From NCBI GenBank assembly GCA_031002005.1, contig CM061919.1, positions 14,083,687 through 14,147,686 of the forward strand: a DNA stretch of 64,000 nt, written 5' to 3'. Shown piece by piece: positions 34,960-44,694 of the stretch. A program made the translations under genes and the position numbers. The stretch is from Vandiemenella viatica. Its lineage: Eukaryota; Arthropoda; Insecta; Orthoptera; Morabidae. Numbering within the stretch: the stretch's first letter is position 1; each line of letters opens with the position of its first letter. The notes beneath the pieces are model-generated. The model was not told the origin of the DNA, searched no databases, and was given only the letters and a program-made list of their open reading frames with translations.

Positions 34960-35345
34960 AAAAACAGTTTCCCCTCTTAACCAAATTTCAATGGCGACAG
35001 ACGAGGCATATTACGAAGTCATTGTTCATATATTGGCTGAAATCTTGCGAATGAGATCAAAGTCACAGTGCGAAATGTCGGGAGAGTACAATGCAAGACC
35101 ACATAAATCAGAGTGTGTAGGACAGCTACTGCGACGTTGGGGATGGGAAGAAATGGAGCACACACCGTACTCTCCTGACATTTCGCCCTGTGACTTTGAT
35201 CTCATTCGCAAGATTAAGGAACCACTAAATGGTAGGCAGTTTGCAACACGAGAGGCCATTGCTGTGCCCGATTCACACATGGTGCGGCACATGCTGAGGC
35301 TGATGGTATCCAGCGCCTCCCACATCGTTGGCAGCGTGTGGTGAC
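34960..35345 (+). pseudogene. mariner-family transposase C-terminal fragment, rearranged
   Basis: The plus frame reads YNARPHKSECVGQLLRRWGW, then HTPYSPDISPCDFDL and IKEPLNGRQFATREAI. These are the catalytic-core landmarks of mariner transposases: the region of the second acidic residue (here Y instead of the usual D before NARPH) and the third in SPD.SPCDF. Downstream, in another frame, ACAGTAGGAGGGGACTACTTTG (35345 on) encodes the usual V.GGDYFEG end, so a frameshift or decay separates it. The N-terminal half is missing and replaced by a 49-bp inverted copy of its own core at 35041-35089. Not functional. Confidence 0.8.
35041..35216. repeat. 49-bp inverted repeat inside the mariner fragment
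   Basis: 35041-35089 is the reverse complement of 35167-35215 with two mismatches. The right arm is the genuine transposase core (the SPD.SPCDFDL codons). The left arm is an inverted duplicate placed where upstream transposase codons should be. Confidence 0.88.
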
Positions 35346-35559
35346 AGTAGGAGGGGACTACTTTGAGGGTCTTTAGGCCCAGGTTTGTCATGTCAACTTT
35401 ATATGTACTGTGTTGTCATTGTTTTGCATCGTGAATGCCATATTGCCCTGTATACTACCGTAATAAATTAGTGTGTTGCGATATTTCAGTGCTATTCATT
35501 GTCCACACATATAGTTAACACCTTGTTCTTTCATCTGTATATGTCACATTTTCCAACCG

Positions 35560-35990
35560 GACTGGTATCTTCCAGAAAAAAAAAGGTTGCCATGACTTAT
35601 GACCCAACCCTCGTATTGAGATCCGGCTACAGAATAAACTCATCAACAAAGTCAAGGGGTTCCAAGCTTGGAACCCAGCACTTCAGCGGCTCCGCAAACA
35701 CCAGAGCCAAGGCACAGTGCGCGATGTAGGTGGCAAGCACTGCTCGACGCATCGGAGCGTACCACCCCCACGACCACTATCGGAGCGCCGCGGAGGGAAT
35801 GGAGGGGATGGGCCGAAGGGTATAAATACCGCCCCGGCAGGTCCGGCCCGGCAGTCGCGTCCTGGACTGCGCTCCTCACGCCGGTCAGCAGATGCAACCT
35901 GAAGATGATGGCTCGTTATTCTGTCAAAAATTCGTTCAATTGATCCGGCCGCATGCCCGAGAGATCTTCAAGCATGAAAATTCACCTTAT
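35560..35990 (+). mobile_element. retroelement end fragment with TATA box
   Basis: GC-rich patch in AT-rich surroundings. GGGTATAAATACC at 35818-35830 is a strong TATA-type core promoter. About 70 bases on comes CTGAAGATGATGG (35899-35911), then a loop, CTGTC, and CCGGCCGCATGCCCGAGAG. A promoter followed by this small structured block resembles the terminal repeat of a Penelope-like or LTR element. No second copy and no coding partner are in view, so the class is open. Confidence 0.45.
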
Positions 35991-36621
35991 CAGGCGCATT
36001 TCGCAACGTATTTTTGCACATAGGTACAATAAAGTATTTATAAGACGCCTTTCAACCTCCTCCAATATCGAAAGTAGCTATAAAACATAAAATTTTTGAG
36101 ATAAAACACTCCAAAATATATAATATGCCAGTGTAAACGCAGACGATGACGTCAGAGTGAGAGCGCTCCAAAAAGGCGTTAAAATTGAAAGAATTGGATT
36201 TCAGTTATAAAATATTCATTTTGATGTTAAATTTTAATATTTCCATCAGTGTTACAATTTTTTACGGTTATGTAACAGTGTAAATAATTGATTAAAAATA
36301 GTACATGCTATATCCTATTGCCCGTGGTTTTTCTATATTTTTTTAGATGTTCTACACAAACTTATTTTTACAGGAGTTTAGTGATTCATATAGATATTTT
36401 TTATAGAACTAACGGTTGTAGCTGATTCTTAAATGACTAACATAAAAGAAACGATGTAGCAGCGTTACGATCGACGCAATACCGATATCGGCCGGGTCTT
36501 CCTTGGACAGTTACCTCACTCACACTAAAGTAAGGTTCACTTTTTAACAGTAATTTTTTTCAACCTTAGTAAGATTATCTTGATCTTTACTTCGCTTTGT
36601 TTAATCACCCAACTTATCAGC

Positions 36622-36954
36622 ATGGCTTGCGAAACTGGAAATCCTTTCATAGTTTATCTAGTACGAAATGATGAAATCATGGACTTCAAGCAGCTGTGGT
36701 CTAGTTTTTCCAAGAAAAATTCAGTGAATGCTAACAAAAAAATTTCTACAAGTAAGTATAGACACTTACAAAGCCTATTTCAAAGGCTAGTGAATATATT
36801 GATGGCTTTTACTAAAGATTCTGTTAGAATTTGGAAAGTTAACGGAAACATACCGCTCCCAACAGATAAAGGATACACCTCGGTGGTCCCCATAAACGTG
36901 AAGGAACTTCACGACCTACTTCTGTATCTTCCTAATAAGGACAATCAATTTTAG
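36622..36954 (+). CDS. unassigned ORF, possible transposon protein fragment
   Basis: 111 codons from the ATG at 36622 (MACETGNPFIVYLVRNDEIMD) to the stop at 36954. Lysine- and leucine-rich, without a signal peptide or membrane segment. The same frame continues past the stop for about 20 codons to an acidic end (SDVNDDEE, near 37010), suggesting the stop is a later mutation in a longer protein whose C-terminus is acidic. I do not recognise the domain. Composition is more balanced than in the surrounding sequence, so it is a better coding candidate than most frames here. Confidence 0.4.
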   Translation: MACETGNPFIVYLVRNDEIMDFKQLWSSFSKKNSVNANKKISTSKYRHLQSLFQRLVNILMAFTKDSVRIWKVNGNIPLPTDKGYTSVVPINVKELHDLLLYLPNKDNQF

Positions 36955-36979
36955 AACAATATTCTAGCCTGGTTGACTA

Positions 36980-38090
36980 CGAATTCAGACGTGAACGATG
37001 ACGAAGAGTAACCCTTTTTTCATGATTATCATTATTTCACTTTTTTATTTTTCAAACCTGCAATTTCTTTACAGATATTTCAACAAAAACGTTTAAATAA
37101 AATTAAACAAACTTTTGCTTTTTCATCTCACTTCTGATTTTTCATGTGCATTTTAATGTTTTTTTAATGATATGTACGAAATTTTAAAACAAAAAAGGAA
37201 ACATTTTTTCTCAACTTTGTTCTTCCCTCTCTATTATGTGTGTGAATATTTTTGTTTGAATTTCACTCACAAATGTGTCTTAACGTATGGTATCAAACAA
37301 AATTGAATTGATCATTTAAATTAACTATGGAAAGAATGAAATGGATTTTTATGTTTTCCTAAACTTTTACTTTTGATCAGCTGTTACCTTTTTTTATTCA
37401 GCTATTCAGTTGAAATCATAATTAACGTTTCTTCCTAAACATAATTTGTTGCACCTAAGCATGAAGCCAAACATCCATAAATTTTTCATCTAAAGATAAT
37501 TAATAATTTAATGATAAATTGATAGGTAGATCTATTAACCGATAATGTAAGCACCAGATTACTCGGCCGTCAATTCCACACTTCCCACACAACATCAAAA
37601 GATAATGTATATCATATTAACGTGGCGTTAAACGGTATTTCCCAGAAGTAATTTCTCGCCTTTTATTTTCATAATGCTCGCTTTAATTTAATCAAGTTAC
37701 TTGACGCATAGATCGGAGAAAGCAATAATTAATTAATTAATACTAAACCAACTATAATGCTACGATTTCATGTATTCTCTATAGTCTAGCGGAAAAATTT
37801 TCATTTTTTGCCACGCCTACTTGTATTTCGTTTGTCGAAATTTTCTCTGGTGAAATGAACTAAACTGAAAGTGACTTCAGGTTTAAACCAAAAAGTTACG
37901 TATCTTTTATTTTTTGAAATAGCTTTAAGCTATATTCTGCGGCTATTTCATTACATAATTAGTAGTATTATCGAGAAGAAGAAGTAGGAATATGGTATTT
38001 ATACCTGTTGCTTTTCTCCTGGAACAATTACTGAAAACAAAGTAAAATCTAAATTAGTAAAACCAGACGGTGATTCGAAGTATTGCAGAA
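36980..38090. other. AT-rich, no gene seen
   Basis: Strongly AT-rich sequence with no frames of note and no repeats with definable ends. Confidence 0.55.
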
Positions 38091-38096
38091 TACGAC

Positions 38097-38250
38097 AGAG
38101 CGAGTTGGGTGAGCGGTAACCCTCTCGATTCACACACAGGTTCGAATCCCCACCCGCCTATCCGGATTTCGATTTTCAATGATTTCCCAAAACTGCGATA
38201 TGGTTCCTTCCAAAAAAGGCCAACTTAAAACTGTAATACAAACTGAAATA
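38097..38250 (+). mobile_element. SINE-1 copy, degenerate
   Basis: Plus-strand relic: GAGCGAGTTGGGTGAGCGGTAA head, GGTTCGAATCCCCA B box near 38141, then a decayed body (GATTTCCCAAAACT) and a lost tail. Confidence 0.75.
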
Positions 38251-38259
38251 AATAATTCC

Positions 38260-39660
38260 GAGCAGTAACACTAAACAGAAATAAATAAGTAGGTAGAGAA
38301 ATATCATGAGAAAAAATTTGTTGTATGTGCAGTTTTTATTTCTGTCTATAGTGTATTTAAATCTTAAGAGATAAGTCTTCATCTCAACATTACACTTTGT
38401 TATTTAGTTGTGTACTTTATACATTCTATTTTTCTTCTCCCTCTACGGTGTTTATCTTTGACTGTTTCATCGACTAATGAATTAATAAATGTCATATGCT
38501 TTGCATTTTGCCCCTCACCCTGAAAAGCATTTCTCCTTACCCATCATATACAAAATTTGTTCATTTCGTACGTCATCTGTACACTTGATCTTCAACATCC
38601 CTTTACAACAACACTTTTGAAATATCCCACTTTCTGTGAAATGCTGTTCTGCACACATCCTGTATTAGAAATATGTGTGCGTTTATGTTGCACGTATCGG
38701 ACTTTCCTTCGATCCTTGCAGTCGTATTATACCAATGGTGCCTTGTAAGTAACGTGGCTTCTTTGTTTAGTTCTGTGTTTCTTGGTGCTATAGTGTGATA
38801 GTTAAAGTGTGTAGTATCCGCCATTACAGAACTTTTTTCCTTGTGAATTCTAAAATATATCATTTATATTAATGTTTTTTCGGAAGTAATAGTATAATTA
38901 TTATCATTCAATAGTCGTAATATACTACAGATTGATTAGCCTATAAATGCAGTTAGATAGAAGAAAAACATGTTAACATCGGCAAATCAATAATCAGGAA
39001 ATGTATTACAAACTACATTACATTACGTTCTTGTTCGGTGAAAATCGTTTCGATACACAAACACTATTTACACTAATAAAAACGACTACAAAAATATTTC
39101 CCTTCAAACAACTTTCAACTAAACGAGGCATATGCAATGGACGCCTAACACGTCGCACTTGTCGTAAATCTGCCGCCAGTCCTTTGAAAAGAGTTAATGG
39201 AAACGTTAATGGTTTATAAATGAAAAATCAACTCGTATTGAATTCAGTGTACTGAAGAGCGAATAAAGCGGACCGCGATAAATTCTGAATGTATACAACA
39301 GAAAAGGACTGGGTAAAGAAATATGAACTCCCCCCCCCCCCGATTCTGAATTTCCACAATTGAAAACTTAACGAACTAGTGTATAATTTCCAAGAAAACG
39401 TAAATAGAAGTTATAGAATTGTATTCGTGAACAAAAAGCTTGCATTTTTCACATATATAAACACACAATCAACAGAAAAGTTATATTTCAGACACACGAA
39501 CTGTGGGAAAATTAGCAGGTATGAACAACAAACTCACGATATTAATTGATCCATCTACAAGCTGAATGAAGCATCCATTGAGACCCACCCATACCTTCTC
39601 TGAATGTTACACCAGTCTCCCATTTACTGCACCCAACTAGCCGCAGTTCGCCTGATCTGG
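38260..39660. other. no supported gene
   Basis: AT-rich. The frames at 38557-38748 and 39001-39219 have no recognisable motif. There is a C-run near 39331-39341. Confidence 0.5.
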
Positions 39661-40364
39661 GTATTAAGTAGGGATGTAACGGATATCCGCATCCGCAAGT
39701 GCGAAACTTTCGCATGAATTCCTACATCCGCTTTCGCATCCGCATCCGCAATTTTTAATGCGGATGTATTGCGGATCTTTTGTTTACATTGCAATATGTA
39801 CTATTATTTTCTCTTTATTCGCGGTTCTGCCCGTCGTAGCTTAGCTAACAAAGAAGTGATTGTTTTCTGACGATCTTGCAACATTAACATTGAACTAAAC
39901 GGTGTAGTTTGGTCTAATTTTTGACGGTGCAGACCGGTGTCGGGCTGGTCGATATGGAGAATCGTATACAAAGAGTTCAGAAATTTCTGGTCCTTAACGA
40001 CTAAATGTTGTTTTAGCGTTACTGACTGCTTTAGAAAAGCGTCCATTTTTTCAGCCTTACTATAGGTTCATCAGATGTTCGTAACATGTTCACATTAACA
40101 AATGAAATTTCCAGACGTGAAGGTCGATTTTAAGGCCTGTAAAAATTGCATCCGAGACCCGGATTTTGAACCGGGGACCTTCCATACCCGAATCACACAC
40201 CGCAAGCATCTGAATTTAGAAGTACTGAAAAATATGTATTAATCATATAAAAGAACATTTGTGTTTTGGGATAACAAAAATACATGCTACAGAAAAAAAG
40301 TATGTTGATTTTATTATGGTTGAATATTTATTTGTAATAACATCCAGATTTGTCTCTTGACTCA

Positions 40365-40545
40365 GACAATTGGGGTACTGAAAGTCTTTTGTTCAAATCC
40401 TTTTCTCAGCTGCAATTTTCATGGGTCTTAAAATTGACAGTCACCTCTGGAAAAGCTTCTATTTTGTCAATGCTAAGATGCTGGGAAGCTCCGTGGTTCA
40501 AATTTCACGTTAATCTGTAAGTCTCTTTTTAAAAATAGGTGACAA
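40365..40545 (+). mobile_element. SINE-2 copy, degenerate
   Basis: Aligns by eye with the SINE-2 body at 7240-7390: TTCAAATC..CTCAG, TTTTCATGG, TCACCTCTGG, AAGCTTC, then TTCACGTTAA. Diverged and without a clear head or tail. It shows that SINE-2 is a dispersed family. Confidence 0.65.
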
Positions 40546-40830
40546 CGATAGAGGTACACTGCGCGGCTGATAAGAAACTCTGTGACTGAAATTTTTAGAT
40601 TACACGAAATTATTATTAATTTACAGAATATTTGCAGTCTGTATTTAAATTAAAATGTATAATAATCTTATTTTTTTTGTTAAAAAATATTGAGTGAATC
40701 GAAAGGAATCTGTAACTGCTTTCGCAGACCATCAAGAGTTCTTTATCGAAAATAGGAACTCGTAGGTCCTACAAGTTGTACTGTGAATGCGCCACTGGAG
40801 CGGTGGGAATGTGGGTCGCGAGCACGGAAC

Positions 40831-41061
40831 TGTGCGTGGTAAGCAGGAGGTAACGGCCTCGTCTCGCGTTCTGGAGAACGGCGGTTCGAATCCCAGTCCG
40901 GGCATCCAGATTTGGGTTTTCCATGGCTTCCCCAAATCACTCCAGGCGAATGCTTCCATTAAAAGACCGTGTCTGAATTACTTCCCGTTCCAAACCCCGA
41001 TCTTTTCACGCCTCTGATGACCTCGACGTCGACGAGGCGTATAGTTATAACACAAAAAAAA
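40831..41061 (+). mobile_element. SINE-1 copy inside the hAT-like element
   Basis: Head GTAACGGCCTCG..GGAGAACGGCGGTTCGAATCCCAGTCCGGG (shown in pieces), body GGTTTTCCATGGCTTCCCC, tail with GACCTCGACGTCGACGAGG and an A-run ending near 41061. No clean target duplication was found. Confidence 0.82.
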
Positions 41062-41479
41062 GCGAGCGTGGAGATGAGCGGTGGCGTGGCATTGTGCTTG
41101 ACGCTTTAATTAGTGTAGCCAGCCACGAACTCCGCAAAGTTCATATGATAAAGACTGATTTTTAGACGCTTACGTAATTAAATAATTTAATTCTCTTGTG
41201 AAATCATCCCACATTTTGTGTAGTTGAAATATCAGGCAAAAATAAGTCAATATGGCAGTATTATATGGAAATAGAATTTAACTATGGAAAAGTTTGATTT
41301 TAAATTTATTTTTAATAAAATATTAAAATCTAAATAATAATAAATTTATTTTTCCACATCCGCATCCGCTTCCGCAAAACATCCGCATCCGCGGATGTCA
41401 AGCTCTGAACATCCGCATCCGCAAAGATGACATCCGCAACAACCTTAGTATTAAGTAAGTCTCTCTACTTCCACGGTTC

Positions 41480-42100
41480 ACTCAAAGTTCCGCTCCTACC
41501 ATCTGCCTTTTCTGCTTCAATATATATTTCTCATAACATCCTTTTTACGCGTAGTCTTGTTTTATGTAGTTTTCCTAAACTCTGTAGCTGTTCCATCTGA
41601 CGTGGTGGTCTTGTTTATGTATTTCTCTTGATGTGATCCAAACAACATACCTACAGCTCTACCCAATTCTGTCTACCAGACTGTCCGCATCCAGATCCTT
41701 CTTTATATTCACATTCCTCATCACTTCTTATTTCGCCCAGTACACTTCTCAGAAATTTCACTTATCCTCTGTGCCAGTCCTTCTTGGTATGATACATATT
41801 TCCGTTTTGTAATTTAGACATTACCAATTTGGCGTTTATTGGTGCAGTTTGTTCGATACCAGATGCATAATACCGTGCTGGAGACTCCCCCCTTCCTGTA
41901 GCCAGCTAGTTATTTCAATCTCACTTCTTCCGTTTGCCGACAGATTTGCACTAAAATATGCAAATTTCTTCACAACATTCAACGTTACTTGATCTTCCAA
42001 CTTTCAGTCTCAAAGTCCTTTCGTTTCCATCCAACGTTACAACACACGTTTACGTTTTTATTAGTATTAGTCAGCCATTTTCAATCATGAACTGATGATA
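41480..42100 (-). pseudogene. decayed LINE reverse-transcriptase C-terminal relic
   Basis: One minus frame near 41890-42010 reads VVKKFAYFSANLSANGRSEI and EITSWL. This matches the F.YLG...S.NGR...EI..RI block downstream of the RT palm in many arthropod LINEs. Stops and shifts surround it and flanking motifs are weak, so the limits are rough. Confidence 0.45.
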
Positions 42101-42261
42101 AATTCCTATTCTTTTCACGTCGCACTTTATTAGTTTTTCATAGTTCCTGTATCCATCACACGTACTCTCACTTCAAGTACCTACCTCGTATAAATTTCCA
42201 TAAGTTCAACCACTTAAAATATTCATCAAAGTAACAATGATAACATCTATCAAGAGTATGC

Positions 42262-42499
42262 TTTTTTTTATTTTTTTTATTTTGCTTATGGCTTTATGCC
42301 CCGTCGACGTCGAGGTTATTAGAGGCGTTAAAGGACTGTGGGCAAGGAATGGGAAGGAATTCGGGCATGGCCTCTTGAAGGAACCATCTCGGCCTTCTCC
42401 TGTAGAGATTTGGGGAAACTTTGGAAAACCCAAATCTCGATAGCTGGACTCAGATTCAAACGCGCGTTTTCCTGAAAGCGAGACCAGAGCGTTCGACGA
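42262..42499 (-). mobile_element. SINE-1 copy, degenerate
   Basis: T-run near 42262 (A-tail), GTCGACGTCGAGGTTATTAG tail region, GGGAAGGAATTCGGGCATGG and GATTTGGGGAAAC body, then a decayed head (GATTCAAACGCGCG). Confidence 0.8.
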
Positions 42500-43530
42500 A
42501 TGGTGGCAGACTAACGATGATTTGAACGGAACAGTCAGGGATCAACGGTCAGGAATCACAGTATCACTATGTCAGGCAGTCACTTACAGAGCTATGTGCA
42601 AGGGCGAAAAGTTTGTCTGTATTTTGAGTATCATTAAATTGTACAATTCGTACGTAAGTCTGTAGACTATGAACTTTTTGCTAATATCAGGTAATTCAAG
42701 GAATCAGCATCCAAACAAAGTAGTTTCTACCAGGTAATATGTGTGAAACCATACTATCTCCAAAGAAAAATCTTGCATTTAGTTCGACAAGTGTAGTTGG
42801 CCTCGAGGACCAAAAACATCCGATATTTGCGTGGTACTCCGACATAGCGGTAGTTATTAGGTGAGACGCGGTTGCAGTGAGATGAAGCTGGTGCAGCGCT
42901 TCAAAGACCGCTCCACTCGACTGGCCGCTCGTACTTCACAGGTCGCCGCGTCAGCGCGTCTGCCGGCGAGGTGGGTCGATGTCGCGCGCGCTACAGACGA
43001 AACGGCGCACTCGTCAGCGTCTCCAGCCGAGGGGTAGTAATTATAGTGAATGAATTTGAAGGAACACTGTGGAATGGAAATAAACGTCAAAAGCGAAGTT
43101 AATGAGTGCAAATTGCTAAGAGAATTTTTTCGTGTAGTCAGTGTTTATTTCAATGAACACTAAAATTATTTCTGAAGAAGAAAATGTTTCTTATATTTAC
43201 GGGTACTACTATATCAGAAATATTTGAATTGCGATACTTGGCCTATTATTATGTACTTTGAAACTATTTTTCATCATATACGGACCGTTGTTTTGGTATC
43301 ATCTAATGTTAAACGGAAAGCTTATTTAGGCTCTGGACAACGAAGAATAACAGGGGACAGGTTACATCTCTGTTTAATTTTTTGCGAATTATTATTTCTC
43401 TCGACACAGAAGTCCTGCTGATAATAATAATTATTGCACAGTTTATGAAATGTTTTGTTGCCAGTCCGAAACAAACATAGACGTACAGGAAGGGTGAAAA
43501 GAGGAGGTGGGACGGTTTACCATTTTGTCT
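42500..43530. other. no gene; CpG-rich patch at 42870-43040
   Basis: Mostly AT-rich, but 42870-43040 is markedly GC- and CpG-rich. The minus frame 42857-43111 crosses it without any motif. It could be an old promoter-like patch or an element fragment. Confidence 0.4.
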
Positions 43531-44650
43531 AAATGTCGTTAGTAGGATCGGTTGGCGAATCACCCATGGCCGCTTCATTGGCACTAGGATCCTTGATCGG
43601 GGTAGCCGAAATAACACATAAATCCCTCAAGAACCATACCACAGACTACCAAACCACTTCACTACACCACCGCGGCGGAATTGGGCCCTTCAGAATCACC
43701 CGCCATTACTGCAGAGCAAGGCGCGTCTCACCACCCATTAAGAGTTCACACGGGGAACAGCGCGGAAGCTGCACCCACCCCGGACCAGGCATAAGACCCC
43801 TCCAAAACCTGGCCGTATAGCATAGCCTCTCACTGTTACCTACGCGCTACACCCGTCCCCGCAGGGGCAAGGTCTATATGAGCACAGATGTCTGATCCAC
43901 CAATCCGGTCTATGGGCGTACCCGACGTCACGGTCATCAGGCCCTGGCAGAAGCACCCCACCCCCGTATACCTCCTATCCAGTGCTACCTCCACTGCAGG
44001 GACGAACCCTTCAGAACTACCCGCCATTACGGCAAGGAGGGTGAGCAAGGCGAGTTTCGCCACGCATTGAGGGTGCCCACGCGGAGACACGCGGAGTTGG
44101 CGCCCGTCACGACCAGGCTGAAGACCCTTCCAAAACCTGGCCGTATAGCTTAAGCATTTCTGATATTCTCACGTGCGCCCTCAGGGCAAGACGGAAGCCG
44201 CAGCAAGCCGAGCAGCAACGCGGGATTGCTCCTTTCGCGCGCCCCCCGGCCACAGAGTTACGCGCTACAGGGCAAGCTCCTAGTATGAGTTTCCCCGCGC
44301 TTGCACGGGTTCCCATACACTCGTCCAAGCTTCGCAGAGCACGGTAGTAGTGCACGAACCCAAAGATCCCACGGTGTTATCAAGGTGTCACTGCCCCACC
44401 CGGGCGAACCCATGCACTACCAGTCCCCATCCATATAGGTGACCTATTTTGGCAGTGAGCCCACTTTTGGCAAGGCTTCCCTCGCCACCTGGTGAGCACG
44501 GTCGAGGTCACTTACGCGATTCTTTTGCTGAAGTATGCATCCGTTACCCGGTCTTAGCTGGGATTGGGTAGCAACTTCTCCAGCTTTACGGGGTGGGAGG
44601 GGGGGCATCAGTCCCGACGCGACAGGTCACTGCGCAGCGGCCGTTCCTTC

Positions 44651-44652
<2 letters not shown>

Positions 44653-44694
<42 letters not shown>

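Larger units (their letters stand above)
39669..41447. mobile_element. hAT-like non-autonomous element with nested SINEs
   Basis: Flanked by the 8-bp duplication GTATTAAG at 39661-39668 and 41448-41455. Ends are TAGGGATGTAACGGAT at the left and ACATCCGCAACAACCTTA at the right. Both subterminal zones are packed with the hexamer-like word CATCCG/CGGATG in both orientations. The 8-bp duplication and TAGGG-like end fit hAT. Inside, an 80-codon minus frame (39804-40046) has no transposase motif that I can see. A SINE-2 relic (40365-40545) and a SINE-1 copy (40831-41061) are nested, and a reverse B-box-like word at 40172-40182 may be another tRNA-derived scrap. Confidence 0.82.

Noticed and set aside
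39804..40046. hAT transposase remnant inside the hAT-like element
   Set aside because: The frame shows neither a BED finger nor the C-terminal dimerisation block of hAT transposases.
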